Assembly (NCBI GenBank): GCA_937967955.1
Contig: CALBUB010000010.1
Location: 1 to 38,648 of the forward strand
Source of the DNA: an uncultured Bacillota bacterium
GTDB lineage: Bacteria; Bacillota; Clostridia; Tissierellales; Tepidimicrobiaceae
Direction of reading: 5' to 3'
Length of the DNA stretch: 38,648 bases
How positions within the stretch are numbered: position 1 is the first letter of the stretch; every line of letters starts with the position of its first letter. Both the position numbers and the translations under genes were made by a program. Positions 1-7,327 of this stretch are shown piece after piece. A model generated the notes under the pieces. That model saw only the letters and a program-made list of their open reading frames with translations. It was not told where the DNA came from and did not search any database.

Positions 1-88
1 ACCAGAAATGGACTGGCATTTAATCACCAGAGAATCCCCTGACTTTAGTCATGGAGAGTGTCAAGAAGGAGTTTTTAATAAAGAGTAG
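1..88 (+). CDS. C-terminal end of an unidentified protein (5' partial)
   Basis: An open frame enters from the left edge (codons in phase with base 2) and ends at TAG 86-88. The last residues read ...SPDFSHGECQEGVFNKE. The following gene starts 65 bases later with its own ribosome site. The SHGxC-like ending faintly recalls the tails of some PAS-containing signalling proteins, but 28 residues are too few to assign a family. I call it only as the probable end of a gene lying outside the window. Confidence 0.4.
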   Translation, partial: PEMDWHLITRESPDFSHGECQEGVFNKE

Positions 89-153
89 AATTATGTATAT
101 TGTAGACTCATAATAATGGATACATAGAAAATTATTAGAAGGATGGAGGAATT

Positions 154-591
154 ATGAATATATTGATAAGTGCTTGCCTATTAGGTGTTAATTGTAGGTA
201 TGATGGTGGTGGAAAGCTTCTCAAAGATATAGAGAAGTTAAAGGAAATTTATAATCTAATTCCCGTTTGCCCAGAAATACTTGGAGGATTAGGAATACCT
301 AGAGAACCAGCTGAAATTAGAAATGGAAGAGTAATCAATCGCAAAGGTGAAGATGTAAGTCAATACTTTATTAAAGGAGCAAAGGAAACTTTACGTTTAA
401 CCAAGTTGCTTAATTGTAAATTTGCTATACTAAAAGAACGGAGCCCATCCTGTGGTTTTGGGAAAATATATGATGGAAGTTTTTCTGGCAAGTTAATAGA
501 TGGAAATGGTATTACAGCTGAGCTTCTCAGCAAAAATGGCATAAAGATTGTAGGAGAATCACAAATAGATAGGTTATTAAATATAGGTTAG
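154..591 (+). CDS. DUF523 domain-containing protein
   Basis: This is a 145-residue protein of the DUF523 family, usually about 140-160 residues, so it is full length. Visible family motifs are the N-terminal SACLLGVNCRYDGG, the central CPEILGGLGIPREPAEI and the C-terminal LKERSPSCG. These carry conserved cysteines that suggest a metal or cluster site. The biochemical role is unknown to me. The ATG follows a GGATGGAGG-type ribosome site. A sirtuin gene starts 28 bases downstream on the same strand, so the two may be co-transcribed. The family call is confident; the function is open. Confidence 0.9.
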   Translation: MNILISACLLGVNCRYDGGGKLLKDIEKLKEIYNLIPVCPEILGGLGIPREPAEIRNGRVINRKGEDVSQYFIKGAKETLRLTKLLNCKFAILKERSPSCGFGKIYDGSFSGKLIDGNGITAELLSKNGIKIVGESQIDRLLNIG

Positions 592-619
592 TCCCAATAA
601 TACTTTAGGAGGTATTATT

Positions 620-1348
620 ATGAGTATAGAAAAACTAAGGAGTATTATTAAAGAAAGTGACAATATAGTTTTCTTTGGGGGAGCTGGAGTATCCACTGAA
701 AGCAATATACCCGATTTTAGATCTAGCAAAGGAATTTTCAACATTTTTGATAATCTTGAATATCCTCCAGAAAAGATATTAAGCTACAGTTTTTTCAAAA
801 AACATCCTGACTATTTTTATGATTTTTATAAGAACAATTTGATATACGAAGACGCAAAGCCTAATGATGCCCATATTGCCCTTGCAGAATTAGAAAAGAG
901 GGGCAAATTAAAGGCAATAATTACACAAAACATTGATGGCCTTCATCAAAAGGCTGGTAGTAAAAATGTTCTTGAACTACATGGCTCCCTCTATCGAAAT
1001 TATTGTATGAAATGTTATAAGGCTTTTGACATAGATTATGTATTAGAAGCTGAAGGAGTACCCCTTTGTGATGAATGTAATGGTATTGTTAGGCCTGATG
1101 TAGTTATGTACGAAGAAGGGCTGGATATGAATATATTGAGAAGGTCAATAGAATACATACAGAAGGCAGATGTGCTCATAGTAGGAGGCACTTCTTTAAC
1201 AGTATATCCAGCAGCAGGCTTGATTGATTATTATATAGGCAACAAATTAATACTTATAAATAAGACTAAAACCCCTTATGATAGTAAAGCAGACCTTGTT
1301 TTTAACGATAGCATAGGAAAAGTATTAAAACAAGTTGTATTTTATTGA
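620..1348 (+). CDS. cobB: NAD-dependent protein deacylase of the Sir2 (sirtuin) family
   Basis: This 242-residue cytoplasmic enzyme should remove acyl groups from protein lysines using NAD+, giving nicotinamide and O-acyl-ADP-ribose. The NAD-binding GGAGVSTESNIPDFRS is at residues 20-35, TQNIDGLH at 102-109, and the catalytic His is H121 in ELHGS. A structural zinc site is formed by C129, C132, C150 and C153. All catalytic elements are intact and the length is normal. The ATG has an AGGAGG ribosome site about 8 bases upstream. It follows the DUF523 gene with a 28-base gap. Substrates cannot be told from the sequence. Confidence 0.95.
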   Translation: MSIEKLRSIIKESDNIVFFGGAGVSTESNIPDFRSSKGIFNIFDNLEYPPEKILSYSFFKKHPDYFYDFYKNNLIYEDAKPNDAHIALAELEKRGKLKAIITQNIDGLHQKAGSKNVLELHGSLYRNYCMKCYKAFDIDYVLEAEGVPLCDECNGIVRPDVVMYEEGLDMNILRRSIEYIQKADVLIVGGTSLTVYPAAGLIDYYIGNKLILINKTKTPYDSKADLVFNDSIGKVLKQVVFY

Positions 1349-1374
1349 GCTAGGAAAGATTAATAATACATAAG

Positions 1375-2382
1375 CTACAGCTTCATTAATTCAGACCAAA
1401 AAGATTTAATATTAAAATTTTCATCAATAATTGCTATAACTTTTGAATTTTTATCCCTAAGTTCTCTATTTATGATAATTTTATAATCCACATTCCTTTT
1501 TTCATTTCTTTTTATACTGTTATTTTTTTCGGCTTTTTTAGCTTCCTTTATAAAGCTTGCAATATCTTTTACAGATAAATTATGAAATTTTCTTTTATTG
1601 ATTAAATTTCCATCATCTATATAAAAAAGCTTATACCCTTCTTCTATTTTCTCTCCCATTATAAGCCTTTTATCCTTCGTTATATTATTTTTATTTGTTC
1701 TATAAATGTATTTCATGGCCAGCATTATATCTCTAAAATGGGAAGCCCTTTCAAATAGAAAAGCAGCTGAAGCTTCCTCCATTTTTTCTTTTAGGAGTTT
1801 TATGAAAGATTCCATACATTTCTCATGGGAAAAAATTTCAATTAAACTTCTTTTATTTTCTTCAAAAGTCTTTTTATCCATAGAACCAGGTAGGGGATTA
1901 TATTCAAACTGATAAGAAGCTCCAATTTTTTTAATAGGATATAGTTTAGACATAAGGGCTATTAAATCATATAGAAACCTCCTACTTCTAAAGGGACCAA
2001 ATAGGTGTTTACCCTCCTTTTCTAAAGTTATAGATAAGGGTTCATTATCTACATTATCTTCTATCTTTAGATATACGTAATTTTTATCCTTAGTAAATTG
2101 AGAATTATAAATAGGCCTATGTTTTTTAATCAGTTTACATTCTAATAGCTGAGCTTCCAAATGGGTATCTGTTACTATAAAGTCTATGTCCTTTATATTA
2201 AATACCAATCTTTTTATCTTTTCTCGTTGGTGTCTTGTCTGAAAATAGGATTTAACCCTCCTACTAAGGCATTTGCTCTTTCCAATATAGATTATATTTC
2301 CTTGGGAATCTTTCATCTTATATACTCCAGGTTTTTCAGGTATAGATTTAATCTTGTCTATTAAGTGGCTAGGTATATTCAA
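1375..2382 (-). CDS. Stand-alone GIY-YIG endonuclease with UVR motif (UvrC N-terminal half-like)
   Basis: The protein resembles the first half of UvrC. A GIY-YIG nuclease domain opens it (KPGVYKMKD, IIYIGKSKCLSRRVKSYF, then EAQLLECKLIKKHRPIYN with the metal-binding Glu). A UVR helical hairpin follows around residues 185-220 (LLKEKMEEASAAFLFERA), the segment that contacts UvrB in true UvrC. The C-terminal RNase H-like endonuclease and helix-hairpin-helix domains of about 600-residue UvrC are absent. The tail is lysine-rich. I chose TTG at 2382 because GGAAGGTGAT sits just upstream and the product then begins like UvrC; an in-frame ATG at 2427 lacks such a site. It may act like Cho, making the 3' incision alone, but unlike Cho it keeps the UVR motif. 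Confidence 0.8.
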   Translation of the reverse strand: MNIPSHLIDKIKSIPEKPGVYKMKDSQGNIIYIGKSKCLSRRVKSYFQTRHQREKIKRLVFNIKDIDFIVTDTHLEAQLLECKLIKKHRPIYNSQFTKDKNYVYLKIEDNVDNEPLSITLEKEGKHLFGPFRSRRFLYDLIALMSKLYPIKKIGASYQFEYNPLPGSMDKKTFEENKRSLIEIFSHEKCMESFIKLLKEKMEEASAAFLFERASHFRDIMLAMKYIYRTNKNNITKDKRLIMGEKIEEGYKLFYIDDGNLINKRKFHNLSVKDIASFIKEAKKAEKNNSIKRNEKRNVDYKIIINRELRDKNSKVIAIIDENFNIKSFWSELMKL

Positions 2383-2643
2383 GTTTATCACCTTCCAGGC
2401 TAGATAAGTTTTTATTATATGTAACATGAATATTTTTTCATATGCCTAATTATAAGTCAACAAAAAGAAGGATTTTTCTATAAAATATAGAATCATATAA
2501 TTATTACAAATATAAAGAAAATTCAAAAAGGAAACAAAATATAGACAAAAAATTAACAATAAAAACTACAAGTGGATAACAATTACAGTAGTATCATTTT
2601 TTTTGGCAAAAATTTCATAATAAATAGAAAGTAGGTGATATTT

Positions 2644-2901
2644 GTGAGGCAAAATATGGTTATAAAAGACGTATTGCTAATAATATTAATAGTTTTACTT
2701 ATAATAGTCGTATTTTCCTTTGATTATCATGCTAGAGCTAATAGAAAAGGTATCAGACTCTTCTTTGAAGATTACGATTTTTTAAAAAACGGAATATGGC
2801 AGTTAGCTAAAGAGTTTTTCCAATTTAAAATAAGTAAAAATATAATTATTAATTTAGTTGGAAAGGTGGACAAAAATTTTATACAAAATACTAATAGTTA
2901 A
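2644..2901 (+). CDS. Small single-pass membrane protein, unknown
   Basis: This is an 85-residue hypothetical protein. I take GTG 2644 as start because AGGTGAT lies 4 bases upstream; an in-frame GTG at 2635 overlaps that ribosome site. Residues about 8-27 (DVLLIILIVLLIIVVFSF) form one strong membrane helix. A basic, amphipathic soluble tail of about 55 residues follows, probably cytoplasmic or membrane-surface. I do not recognise a family. It stands alone between a minus-strand nuclease gene and a 280-base region with little else. Coding is supported only by the start signal and the membrane-helix composition. Confidence 0.55.
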   Translation: MRQNMVIKDVLLIILIVLLIIVVFSFDYHARANRKGIRLFFEDYDFLKNGIWQLAKEFFQFKISKNIIINLVGKVDKNFIQNTNS

Positions 2902-3035
2902 TAGCTTATGCATCCAACAGATAAACTGAGTAAGTAAAGTTTTTTTATTCATAAGCTGACAGGAACGTTATATATTAATTAGTGGATTTGGGTGGGATTT
3001 TTTATATAAAAACAAAATTAAATACTATAAAAGGG

Positions 3036-3128
3036 ATGGATAAAATGGAAATGCTCCCTTCAAAAGAAAAGGATATGAGGAAAGTTTTTACTATGGAAGA
3101 GGCCATAAAAGCTGATAAAGATGGGTAA
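3036..3128 (+). pseudogene. Possible N-terminal remnant of a CoA-transferase-like gene
   Basis: A 30-codon frame ends at TAA 3126-3128. Its stretch KVFTMEEAIKADKDG resembles the start of class I CoA-transferase alpha subunits, which begin with a Lys-Val-x-(S/T)-x-x-Glu-Ala pattern followed by a DG pair. Nothing downstream continues the family before the SRAP gene. It may be a decayed fragment or a chance resemblance; the similarity rests on about 15 residues. Confidence 0.15.
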
Positions 3129-3180
3129 ATATTGTGGTAAAATATACTGAAGTAAAACCGTAGGGCATGGAGGTTATATT

Positions 3181-3816
3181 ATGTGTGGAAGATTCCAATT
3201 AGAAAGTGATATTAAGGAGCTTATTAAAACATATAATATAGAAAACCAAAAAATAGAGGTCTATGATAAAGGAGATTTTTATCCATCTCAGAATGCTCCT
3301 ATAATCATCCAAGATAATAGAAGGAGTTTAAAAACAGCAAAATGGGGCTTTGAATTAAAGGATAAGAAGAAGCTTGTAATCAACGCAAGAGCAGAGACTA
3401 TTATGACAAAACCTATGTTTAAAAACTCCATACATACTGCTAGGTGTATAGTGCCAGCCAATCTATTTTATGAATGGAAGGATGAAGGAGGTAATAAAAA
3501 AGTAAAATACGGCATAAAATCGAAAAATGATAGTCTACTTTCCCTAGGTGGAGTTTATAAAATCTATTTAGATGAAAACTTAGAGAAACGGTTAAAATTT
3601 GTAATTATAACTACAGCAGCCGATGATAATATAAGAGATATACATTCACGAATGCCTTTATTCATAAAGGATAACCAAGTAGATTACTGGCTAAATAGAA
3701 ATACACCAATAAAGTTCATAGAAGAAATTATAAATAGTAATAAAGGCATTCAGTTTGTTATTAAAAGATATCCAGATGATGATAATAAGCCTTATGAACA
3801 ATTGAAGATGTTTTGA
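3181..3816 (+). CDS. yedK: SOS response-associated peptidase (SRAP/HMCES family)
   Basis: This 211-residue protein belongs to the family that covalently caps abasic sites in single-stranded DNA through its N-terminal cysteine after removal of Met1. The sequence begins MCGRF, giving catalytic C2. The other signature residues are visible: N68 in NARAET, E98 in FYEW and H155 in IHSRMP. Length is typical. The ATG has GGAGG at a good distance. It is monocistronic in appearance. The substrate role is established for the family (YedK, HMCES); participation in an SOS regulon here is not shown, since I see no clear LexA box upstream. Confidence 0.95.
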   Translation: MCGRFQLESDIKELIKTYNIENQKIEVYDKGDFYPSQNAPIIIQDNRRSLKTAKWGFELKDKKKLVINARAETIMTKPMFKNSIHTARCIVPANLFYEWKDEGGNKKVKYGIKSKNDSLLSLGGVYKIYLDENLEKRLKFVIITTAADDNIRDIHSRMPLFIKDNQVDYWLNRNTPIKFIEEIINSNKGIQFVIKRYPDDDNKPYEQLKMF

Positions 3817-3924
3817 TTAACTATAAGTAGAAGTCTCTCAGCCTATAATTAACGTATTAGGCATAAGATGTATATACTAATTTTAGTAGAGTATTTAAAA
3901 CTGTAGTTCAAAGGGGAGAATGGG

Positions 3925-4289
3925 ATGTTTACAAATCTTACCAATTTTAGCTTACAAAGAGATTTAAAGCAGGCAATAGGTTTTTATATTGCCTATTTAC
4001 TTTTAGGCCTTCTACTTGGTGCTCTAGTTGGGGGATAATAGGCTTAATCGACCCATATAATGAAGATTTAATATTTATAGTTAGTTCTATATTAGGGGTA
4101 ATATATTGCTTGGTATTGTATTTTGCTGTTTATATTAAGAAAAAGCTCAATTCGTTCCGTTATATAATCCTTGGAGTAATTACAGCAGTAGTAGATGTAC
4201 TTTTAGGCAATATTGGTTCATTATTGTTTGTTGCCTACCTTACAACAAGAGCTGACAATTCACAAGTAACGGATAAACCTCTGCAGTAA
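3925..4289 (+). pseudogene. Frameshifted small integral membrane protein gene
   Basis: The first frame starts at ATG 3925 behind AAAGGGGAG and reads MFTNLTNFSLQRDLKQAIGF with a membrane helix, ending at TAA 4036-4038. Reading continues naturally in the -1 frame from 4035 (IIGLIDPYNEDLIFIV...) through two or three more membrane helices to TAA 4287-4289. The join falls in a run of five G (4030-4034); six G would restore one frame of about 121 residues. The joined protein looks like a family of small clostridial membrane proteins of unknown role. It is either a real one-base deletion, a sequencing or assembly error, or, less likely, slippage at the G run. Confidence 0.6.
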
Positions 4290-4300
4290 TGCAGAGGTTT
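4275..4300 (+). terminator. Hairpin at the end of the frameshifted membrane protein gene
   Basis: A perfect 11-bp stem (AAACCTCTGCA / TGCAGAGGTTT) has a four-base loop that contains the TAA stop. It is followed by AAATTAAT rather than a clean T-run, so it would be a weak or bidirectional terminator. The next gene's ribosome site begins about 10 bases later. Confidence 0.5.
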
Positions 4301-4322
4301 AAATTAATAGTAGGTGGTTATT

Positions 4323-4913
4323 ATGTTAAATATAAGTGCAGTTGTAATGGCCTCTGGCATGTCTAAAAGGATGAAAAGGTGCAAACTACATATGAAAATA
4401 AATAATAAAAATATATATGAATACATATTAGAAACTATAAGAGAGTGTAATTTCTATGAAGTAATAGTTGTGGCTAAAGATGAGGATATATTGAAGAAGG
4501 CTAAGAGTTTAGGCTATTTAGGTGTAAAGAACAACAGATATTTTGTTGGTCAAAGTGAGTCCGTAAAAATAGCTTTAAGAAATTTAAACACTGCAGCTGG
4601 TTATATGTTTTTTGTAGCTGATCAGCCCTTTATTAAAGAGAAGACCATAAACAGGTTATGCTTAACCTTTCTTAAAAAGCCAACAAGCATAATTGTACCT
4701 TATTATAATGGAAGGAAAGGAAGTCCTGTTATATTTCCTCATAGCTTTAAAGACCAGCTTTTGGCACTAGAAAAGGACCAGGGAGGAACAGTTATAATAA
4801 ACAAAAATAAAAGTAGAGTATTACCTGTTCCAATACAAACAGAATATGAGAATTTAGATATAGATACTATAGAGGACTATGAAAGGGCAAAAAGTATATT
4901 CACAAATAAATAA
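4323..4913 (+). CDS. MobA/MocA-like nucleotidyltransferase
   Basis: This 196-residue protein of the NTP_transf_3 group is most like MocA, the molybdenum cofactor cytidylyltransferase. The N-terminal nucleotide-binding loop reads VVMASGMSKRMKRCKLHMK, a variant of LAAGxSxRMGxxK with Ser for the second Ala. FFVADQPFI carries the metal-binding Asp of the family (usually GDQP). KGSPVIF is also typical. I use ATG 4323, with AGTAGGTGG upstream; an in-frame GTG at 4314 overlaps the ribosome site. Substrate is uncertain: CTP plus molybdopterin is the usual guess, and no molybdoenzyme gene is in the window. In selenium-using clostridia such proteins often accompany selenium-dependent molybdenum hydroxylases elsewhere. 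Confidence 0.8.
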   Translation: MLNISAVVMASGMSKRMKRCKLHMKINNKNIYEYILETIRECNFYEVIVVAKDEDILKKAKSLGYLGVKNNRYFVGQSESVKIALRNLNTAAGYMFFVADQPFIKEKTINRLCLTFLKKPTSIIVPYYNGRKGSPVIFPHSFKDQLLALEKDQGGTVIINKNKSRVLPVPIQTEYENLDIDTIEDYERAKSIFTNK

Positions 4914-4989
4914 AAGGCTCTAAATATCAAAAAACTATATAAAGTATCTAAGGGCACATTAGAGAAATTAATTTACTTGGGAGGGACAT

Positions 4990-5640
4990 ATGGATATATT
5001 TGAAACATTTTATTATAACAAGAATGAAGAAAATGCCTTTTATATGGCTAAATACATGAAAAACAAATTTCCATTTTTAGGGCTTAAGAAACCTGAAAGA
5101 GTTGCCTTATCCAAGGAATTTTTAAAACTTAAGAAAAAGGATAAAGAAATAGATTGGGACTTTATATTTAAATGCTACAACATGCCAGAAAGGGAGTTCC
5201 ACTACTTAGCTATAGATTATTTGGACAAGGTAAAGGAGCTTATTAAGCCTAATGATATGGGAAAAATTGAAAAGCTTATTACAACAAAAGCCTGGTGGGA
5301 TACGGTAGATTATATAAACAGGCTTGTTGGATATATAGCTATGAAGTATCCAGAAATAAAAGAGACAACAATAAAAAGATGGATATATTCAGATAACATT
5401 TGGCTTAAGCGAATTTCTATCATATTCCAATTAAAGTATAAGGATAAGACAGATGCTAACTTTTTGGAGAAAGCTATTTTACATAATGCTGAAACTGATG
5501 AGTTTTTCATCAACAAAGCAATAGGTTGGGCCTTAAGGGAGTATTCAAAAACTAATAAGGAATGGGTAAGGAATTTTATCCAAAATAATAAGCTTTCTAA
5601 ATTGAGCATTAGGGAAGGGAGTAAATATTTAGATAGGTAA
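4990..5640 (+). CDS. DNA alkylation repair protein (AlkD/AlkC-like HEAT-repeat glycosylase)
   Basis: This is a 216-residue, helix-only, lysine-rich protein of the DNA alkylation repair family. The family has an ALK repeat fold and excises bulky N3- and N7-alkylpurines without base flipping. Typical features are the opening FYYNKNEENAFYMAKYMKN, the P-E-R-E-F-H-Y-L-A-I repeat, KAWWDTVDYI, which contains the family's Trp and Asp near the lesion, and IGWALREYSK near the C-terminus. Length is normal. The start is set by GGGAGGG before ATG 4990. It appears to be transcribed alone or with the small genes downstream. Confidence 0.9.
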   Translation: MDIFETFYYNKNEENAFYMAKYMKNKFPFLGLKKPERVALSKEFLKLKKKDKEIDWDFIFKCYNMPEREFHYLAIDYLDKVKELIKPNDMGKIEKLITTKAWWDTVDYINRLVGYIAMKYPEIKETTIKRWIYSDNIWLKRISIIFQLKYKDKTDANFLEKAILHNAETDEFFINKAIGWALREYSKTNKEWVRNFIQNNKLSKLSIREGSKYLDR

Positions 5641-5665
5641 AGAAAAACTTATAGGGGGACTTATA

Positions 5666-5815
5666 TTGGGAGAAAGTATATTATTCACAATTATTATGTG
5701 GTTTTGTGGTGCTATATTTATTGGTATTGGCATATATTCCTTTAAGAAAAAAAGCCCTATACATTTTGCTGGGAAACATAGGTGTTATTTTAACATTTTT
5801 ATAAGGGGGATTTAT
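5666..5815 (+). pseudogene. Probable truncated N-terminus of a small membrane protein
   Basis: A TTG start behind GGGGG opens about 40 residues with one membrane helix (ILFTIIMWFCGAIFIGIGIY) followed by FKKKSPIHF. This resembles the beginning of a clostridial small membrane protein family whose next residues are usually a W-x-G segment. Here the similarity stops and the frame runs straight into the zinc-ribbon gene at 5816. I read it as a decayed remnant that happens to be in frame, not as the true N-terminus of the zinc-ribbon protein. Confidence 0.35.
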
Positions 5816-6034
5816 ATGGAAAAAAGTTTTAATTGCTTAAGATGTAATGAGGAAATGAAGTATTTAAAGGAATACCGTTTTGATTCACAGGACAATAACA
5901 GAGGAATTTTTGCTGCTATATTTGATATTGAGGAGCATTTATCCTTCCATGTATATGTTTGCCCAAAATGTAGGCATACAGAGTTTTTCTTTACTGGAGC
6001 AAGTAAAGGCTTTGATAGCTGGGTGGATGTATAG
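5816..6034 (+). CDS. Small zinc-ribbon protein
   Basis: This is a 72-residue protein with two zinc knuckles, CLRC near the N-terminus and CPKC near residue 50, consistent with a single zinc ribbon. It closely resembles short clostridial 'nucleic acid-binding, zinc ribbon' proteins of unknown partner. I place the start at ATG 5816 because AGGGGGA lies at the right distance upstream and the product then begins just before the first knuckle. A longer in-frame start at TTG 5666 would add a membrane segment that looks unrelated. It is followed 42 bases later by the corrinoid adenosyltransferase gene. Confidence 0.7.
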   Translation: MEKSFNCLRCNEEMKYLKEYRFDSQDNNRGIFAAIFDIEEHLSFHVYVCPKCRHTEFFFTGASKGFDSWVDV

Positions 6035-6076
6035 GTTGAACTAATAAAGGAATTATTATCCTGAGGAGGTGTGTTT

Positions 6077-6592
6077 ATGAAAAGGGGCTTTATACACGTA
6101 TATACTGGAGATGGAAAGGGTAAAACTACTGCTGCTTTAGGCTTAGCCCTTAGGGCTGTTTGTGCAGGGAAGAGGGTATTTATAGGCCAATTTATAAAGG
6201 GAATGGAATATAGCGAGCTTAAAAGTGTAGATTATCTACCTAACCTTGTAATAGAACAATTTGGAAGAGATTGCTTTATATACAGGGAGCCTGAAAAGGA
6301 GGATATTAGATTAGCAAAAGCTGGCTTGGATAGATGTAGGAAAATATTAAAGGAAGGTAATTATGATATAGTAGTTCTAGATGAGCTAAATATAGCCATA
6401 TATTATAATTTATTTACTGTTGATGAGGCCATAGAAGTAATTAAGGAGAAAGCTCCCCATGTAGAAGTTATAATAACAGGCAGACGAGCTGATGATAGAA
6501 TAGTTGAAATAGCAGACTTAGTAACGGAAATGAAGGAGATTAAGCATTACTATAATGAAGGTATAGAAGCTAGAAAAGGAATAGAGTTTTAG
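6077..6592 (+). CDS. cobO: Cob(I)yrinic acid a,c-diamide adenosyltransferase (CobO/BtuR/CobA type)
   Basis: This 171-residue P-loop enzyme transfers the 5'-deoxyadenosyl group of ATP to cob(I)alamin or its precursor, making adenosylcobamide. The modified Walker A motif GDGKGKTTAALG starts near residue 11. VVLDELNIAI is the Walker B-like segment, and IITGRRAD is the conserved C-terminal element. Length is close to the family norm. ATG 6077 lies 6 bases after GAGGAGGT; an in-frame GTG at 6071 is too close to that site. No other corrinoid gene is nearby, so it may serve salvage. Confidence 0.92.
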   Translation: MKRGFIHVYTGDGKGKTTAALGLALRAVCAGKRVFIGQFIKGMEYSELKSVDYLPNLVIEQFGRDCFIYREPEKEDIRLAKAGLDRCRKILKEGNYDIVVLDELNIAIYYNLFTVDEAIEVIKEKAPHVEVIITGRRADDRIVEIADLVTEMKEIKHYYNEGIEARKGIEF

Positions 6593-6619
6593 AATAAGAC
6601 TTAATTGGAGGTATTTAAA

Positions 6620-6910
6620 TTGTCTAGAAAAAGATATTTATTGTTAGTTATAATAAGCCTTTCAATACTACTATCAGGCTGTATGCCTGGAGATGGTAGT
6701 TATACAAAGGATAATCCTGCAGGCTTTTTATCAGGCATATGGCATGGCTGGCTTGCTCCTCTTTCACTTTTATGGAGCCTATTAAATCCTGAGATTAGAA
6801 TATATGAGCCTATAAACACTGGCTGGTGGTATGACTTTGGCTTTTATATGGCAATAATAAGTGGCTTTGGAGGCTTGTCACTTTCCAGAAAAAAAGCTAG
6901 AGGGAAATAA
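6620..6910 (+). CDS. Small membrane-anchored lipoprotein, unknown function
   Basis: A 96-residue protein starts at TTG 6620, 7 bases after GGAGGT. The first residues SRKRYLLLVIISLSILLSGC form a lipoprotein signal with lipobox LSGC. The mature part contains FLSGIWHGWLAPLSLLWSLL, then a conserved-looking INTGWWYDFGFYMAI segment that may be a second membrane helix, and a basic tail. Similar small lipoproteins with the 'GIWHG...NTGWWYDFG' pattern are common in Firmicutes, but no function is known to me. It lies 27 bases after cobO and ends at a terminator, so it may be the last gene of that transcript. Confidence 0.75.
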   Translation: MSRKRYLLLVIISLSILLSGCMPGDGSYTKDNPAGFLSGIWHGWLAPLSLLWSLLNPEIRIYEPINTGWWYDFGFYMAIISGFGGLSLSRKKARGK

Positions 6911-6914
6911 AAAC

Positions 6915-6938
6915 AACCTCCATTGAAAAATGGAGGTT
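6915..6938. terminator. Bidirectional hairpin between lipoprotein and hxlR genes
   Basis: A perfect 10-bp stem (AACCTCCATT / AATGGAGGTT) has a GAAA loop between two convergent genes. It is flanked by A-rich sequence on the left, which gives a T-rich run for the minus-strand transcript. It overlaps the hxlR stop codon at 6937-6939. Confidence 0.65.
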
Positions 6939-7245
6939 AAGAACTAGCCTTACTTAAATATTTTTCACTTAGATCACTAAAGTGTTTGAATATATGTAAT
7001 AGATCCTTACCAAATGGCTCTAATTGATATTCAACACTAGTGCTGTTTGCACTCTTAGATATGGCATTTTTTTCTTGTAGTATTTTTAACTTTCTTTGTA
7101 ATTCTGTATGGCTTAAATAGGGAATACTATTCAATATATCTGTGTATCTTTTATTTCCATTACCTATGGATTCCAGGATTTCAGGAACCCATTTTAGGCC
7201 TATGAATTCATGGATTATTTCAAAACCAGTTGTAAATTTACTCAT
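6937..7245 (-). CDS. HxlR-family winged-helix transcriptional regulator
   Basis: This is a 102-residue winged-helix DNA-binding protein. The family core is visible: IHEFIGLKWVPEILESI (usually GGKW), the RYTDILNSIPYLSHTELQRKLKIL recognition region, and VEYQLEPFGKDLLHIF in the wing and dimer helix. Many HxlR regulators (YodB, HypR) sense electrophiles through an N-terminal cysteine. This protein has no cysteine at all, so it must respond to something else or act constitutively. It is divergent from a Dps gene, and an 8+8 inverted repeat lies between them. Control of dps and of itself is inferred from that layout. Confidence 0.88.
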   Translation of the reverse strand: MSKFTTGFEIIHEFIGLKWVPEILESIGNGNKRYTDILNSIPYLSHTELQRKLKILQEKNAISKSANSTSVEYQLEPFGKDLLHIFKHFSDLSEKYLSKASS

Positions 7246-7259
7246 ACTTCACCTCTAGA

Positions 7260-7279
7260 AAATTAGTACACACTAATTT
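7260..7279. promoter_or_regulatory. Probable HxlR operator (inverted repeat)
   Basis: The perfect inverted repeat AAATTAGT-ACAC-ACTAATTT lies 15 bases upstream of the hxlR start. It touches the -35 element of the dps promoter and would lie just inside the hxlR transcript. The TTAGTA...ACTAA half-site form fits HxlR-type operators. The assignment is inference from symmetry and position. Confidence 0.55.
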
Positions 7280-7306
7280 GTTCCTTACATTCAGGTTTAT
7301 TATACT
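7278..7306 (+). promoter_or_regulatory. Promoter for dps
   Basis: TTGTTC (7278-7283) and TATACT (7301-7306) are separated by 17 bases, a good housekeeping-type promoter. The -35 abuts the inverted repeat at 7260-7279, so a bound regulator would block it. Confidence 0.5.
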
Positions 7307-7327
7307 ATATAATGGGTATATAAGCAA
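7299..7327 (-). promoter_or_regulatory. Promoter for hxlR
   Basis: On the minus strand TTGCTT (7327-7322) and TATAAT (7304-7299) are 17 bases apart. Its -10 overlaps the -10 of the dps promoter, so the two promoters cannot be occupied together. Confidence 0.5.

Noticed and set aside
2600..2640. TTGGCA followed by TTTCAT as a sigma-54 (-24/-12) promoter, given that rpoN is in the window
   Set aside because: The GG element is present but the -12 GC at the required spacing is absent (AT instead).
4020..4045. Programmed -1 ribosomal frameshift in the small membrane protein gene
   Set aside because: The five-G run does not give a standard slippery heptamer and no stimulatory structure was evident; deletion or sequence error is simpler.
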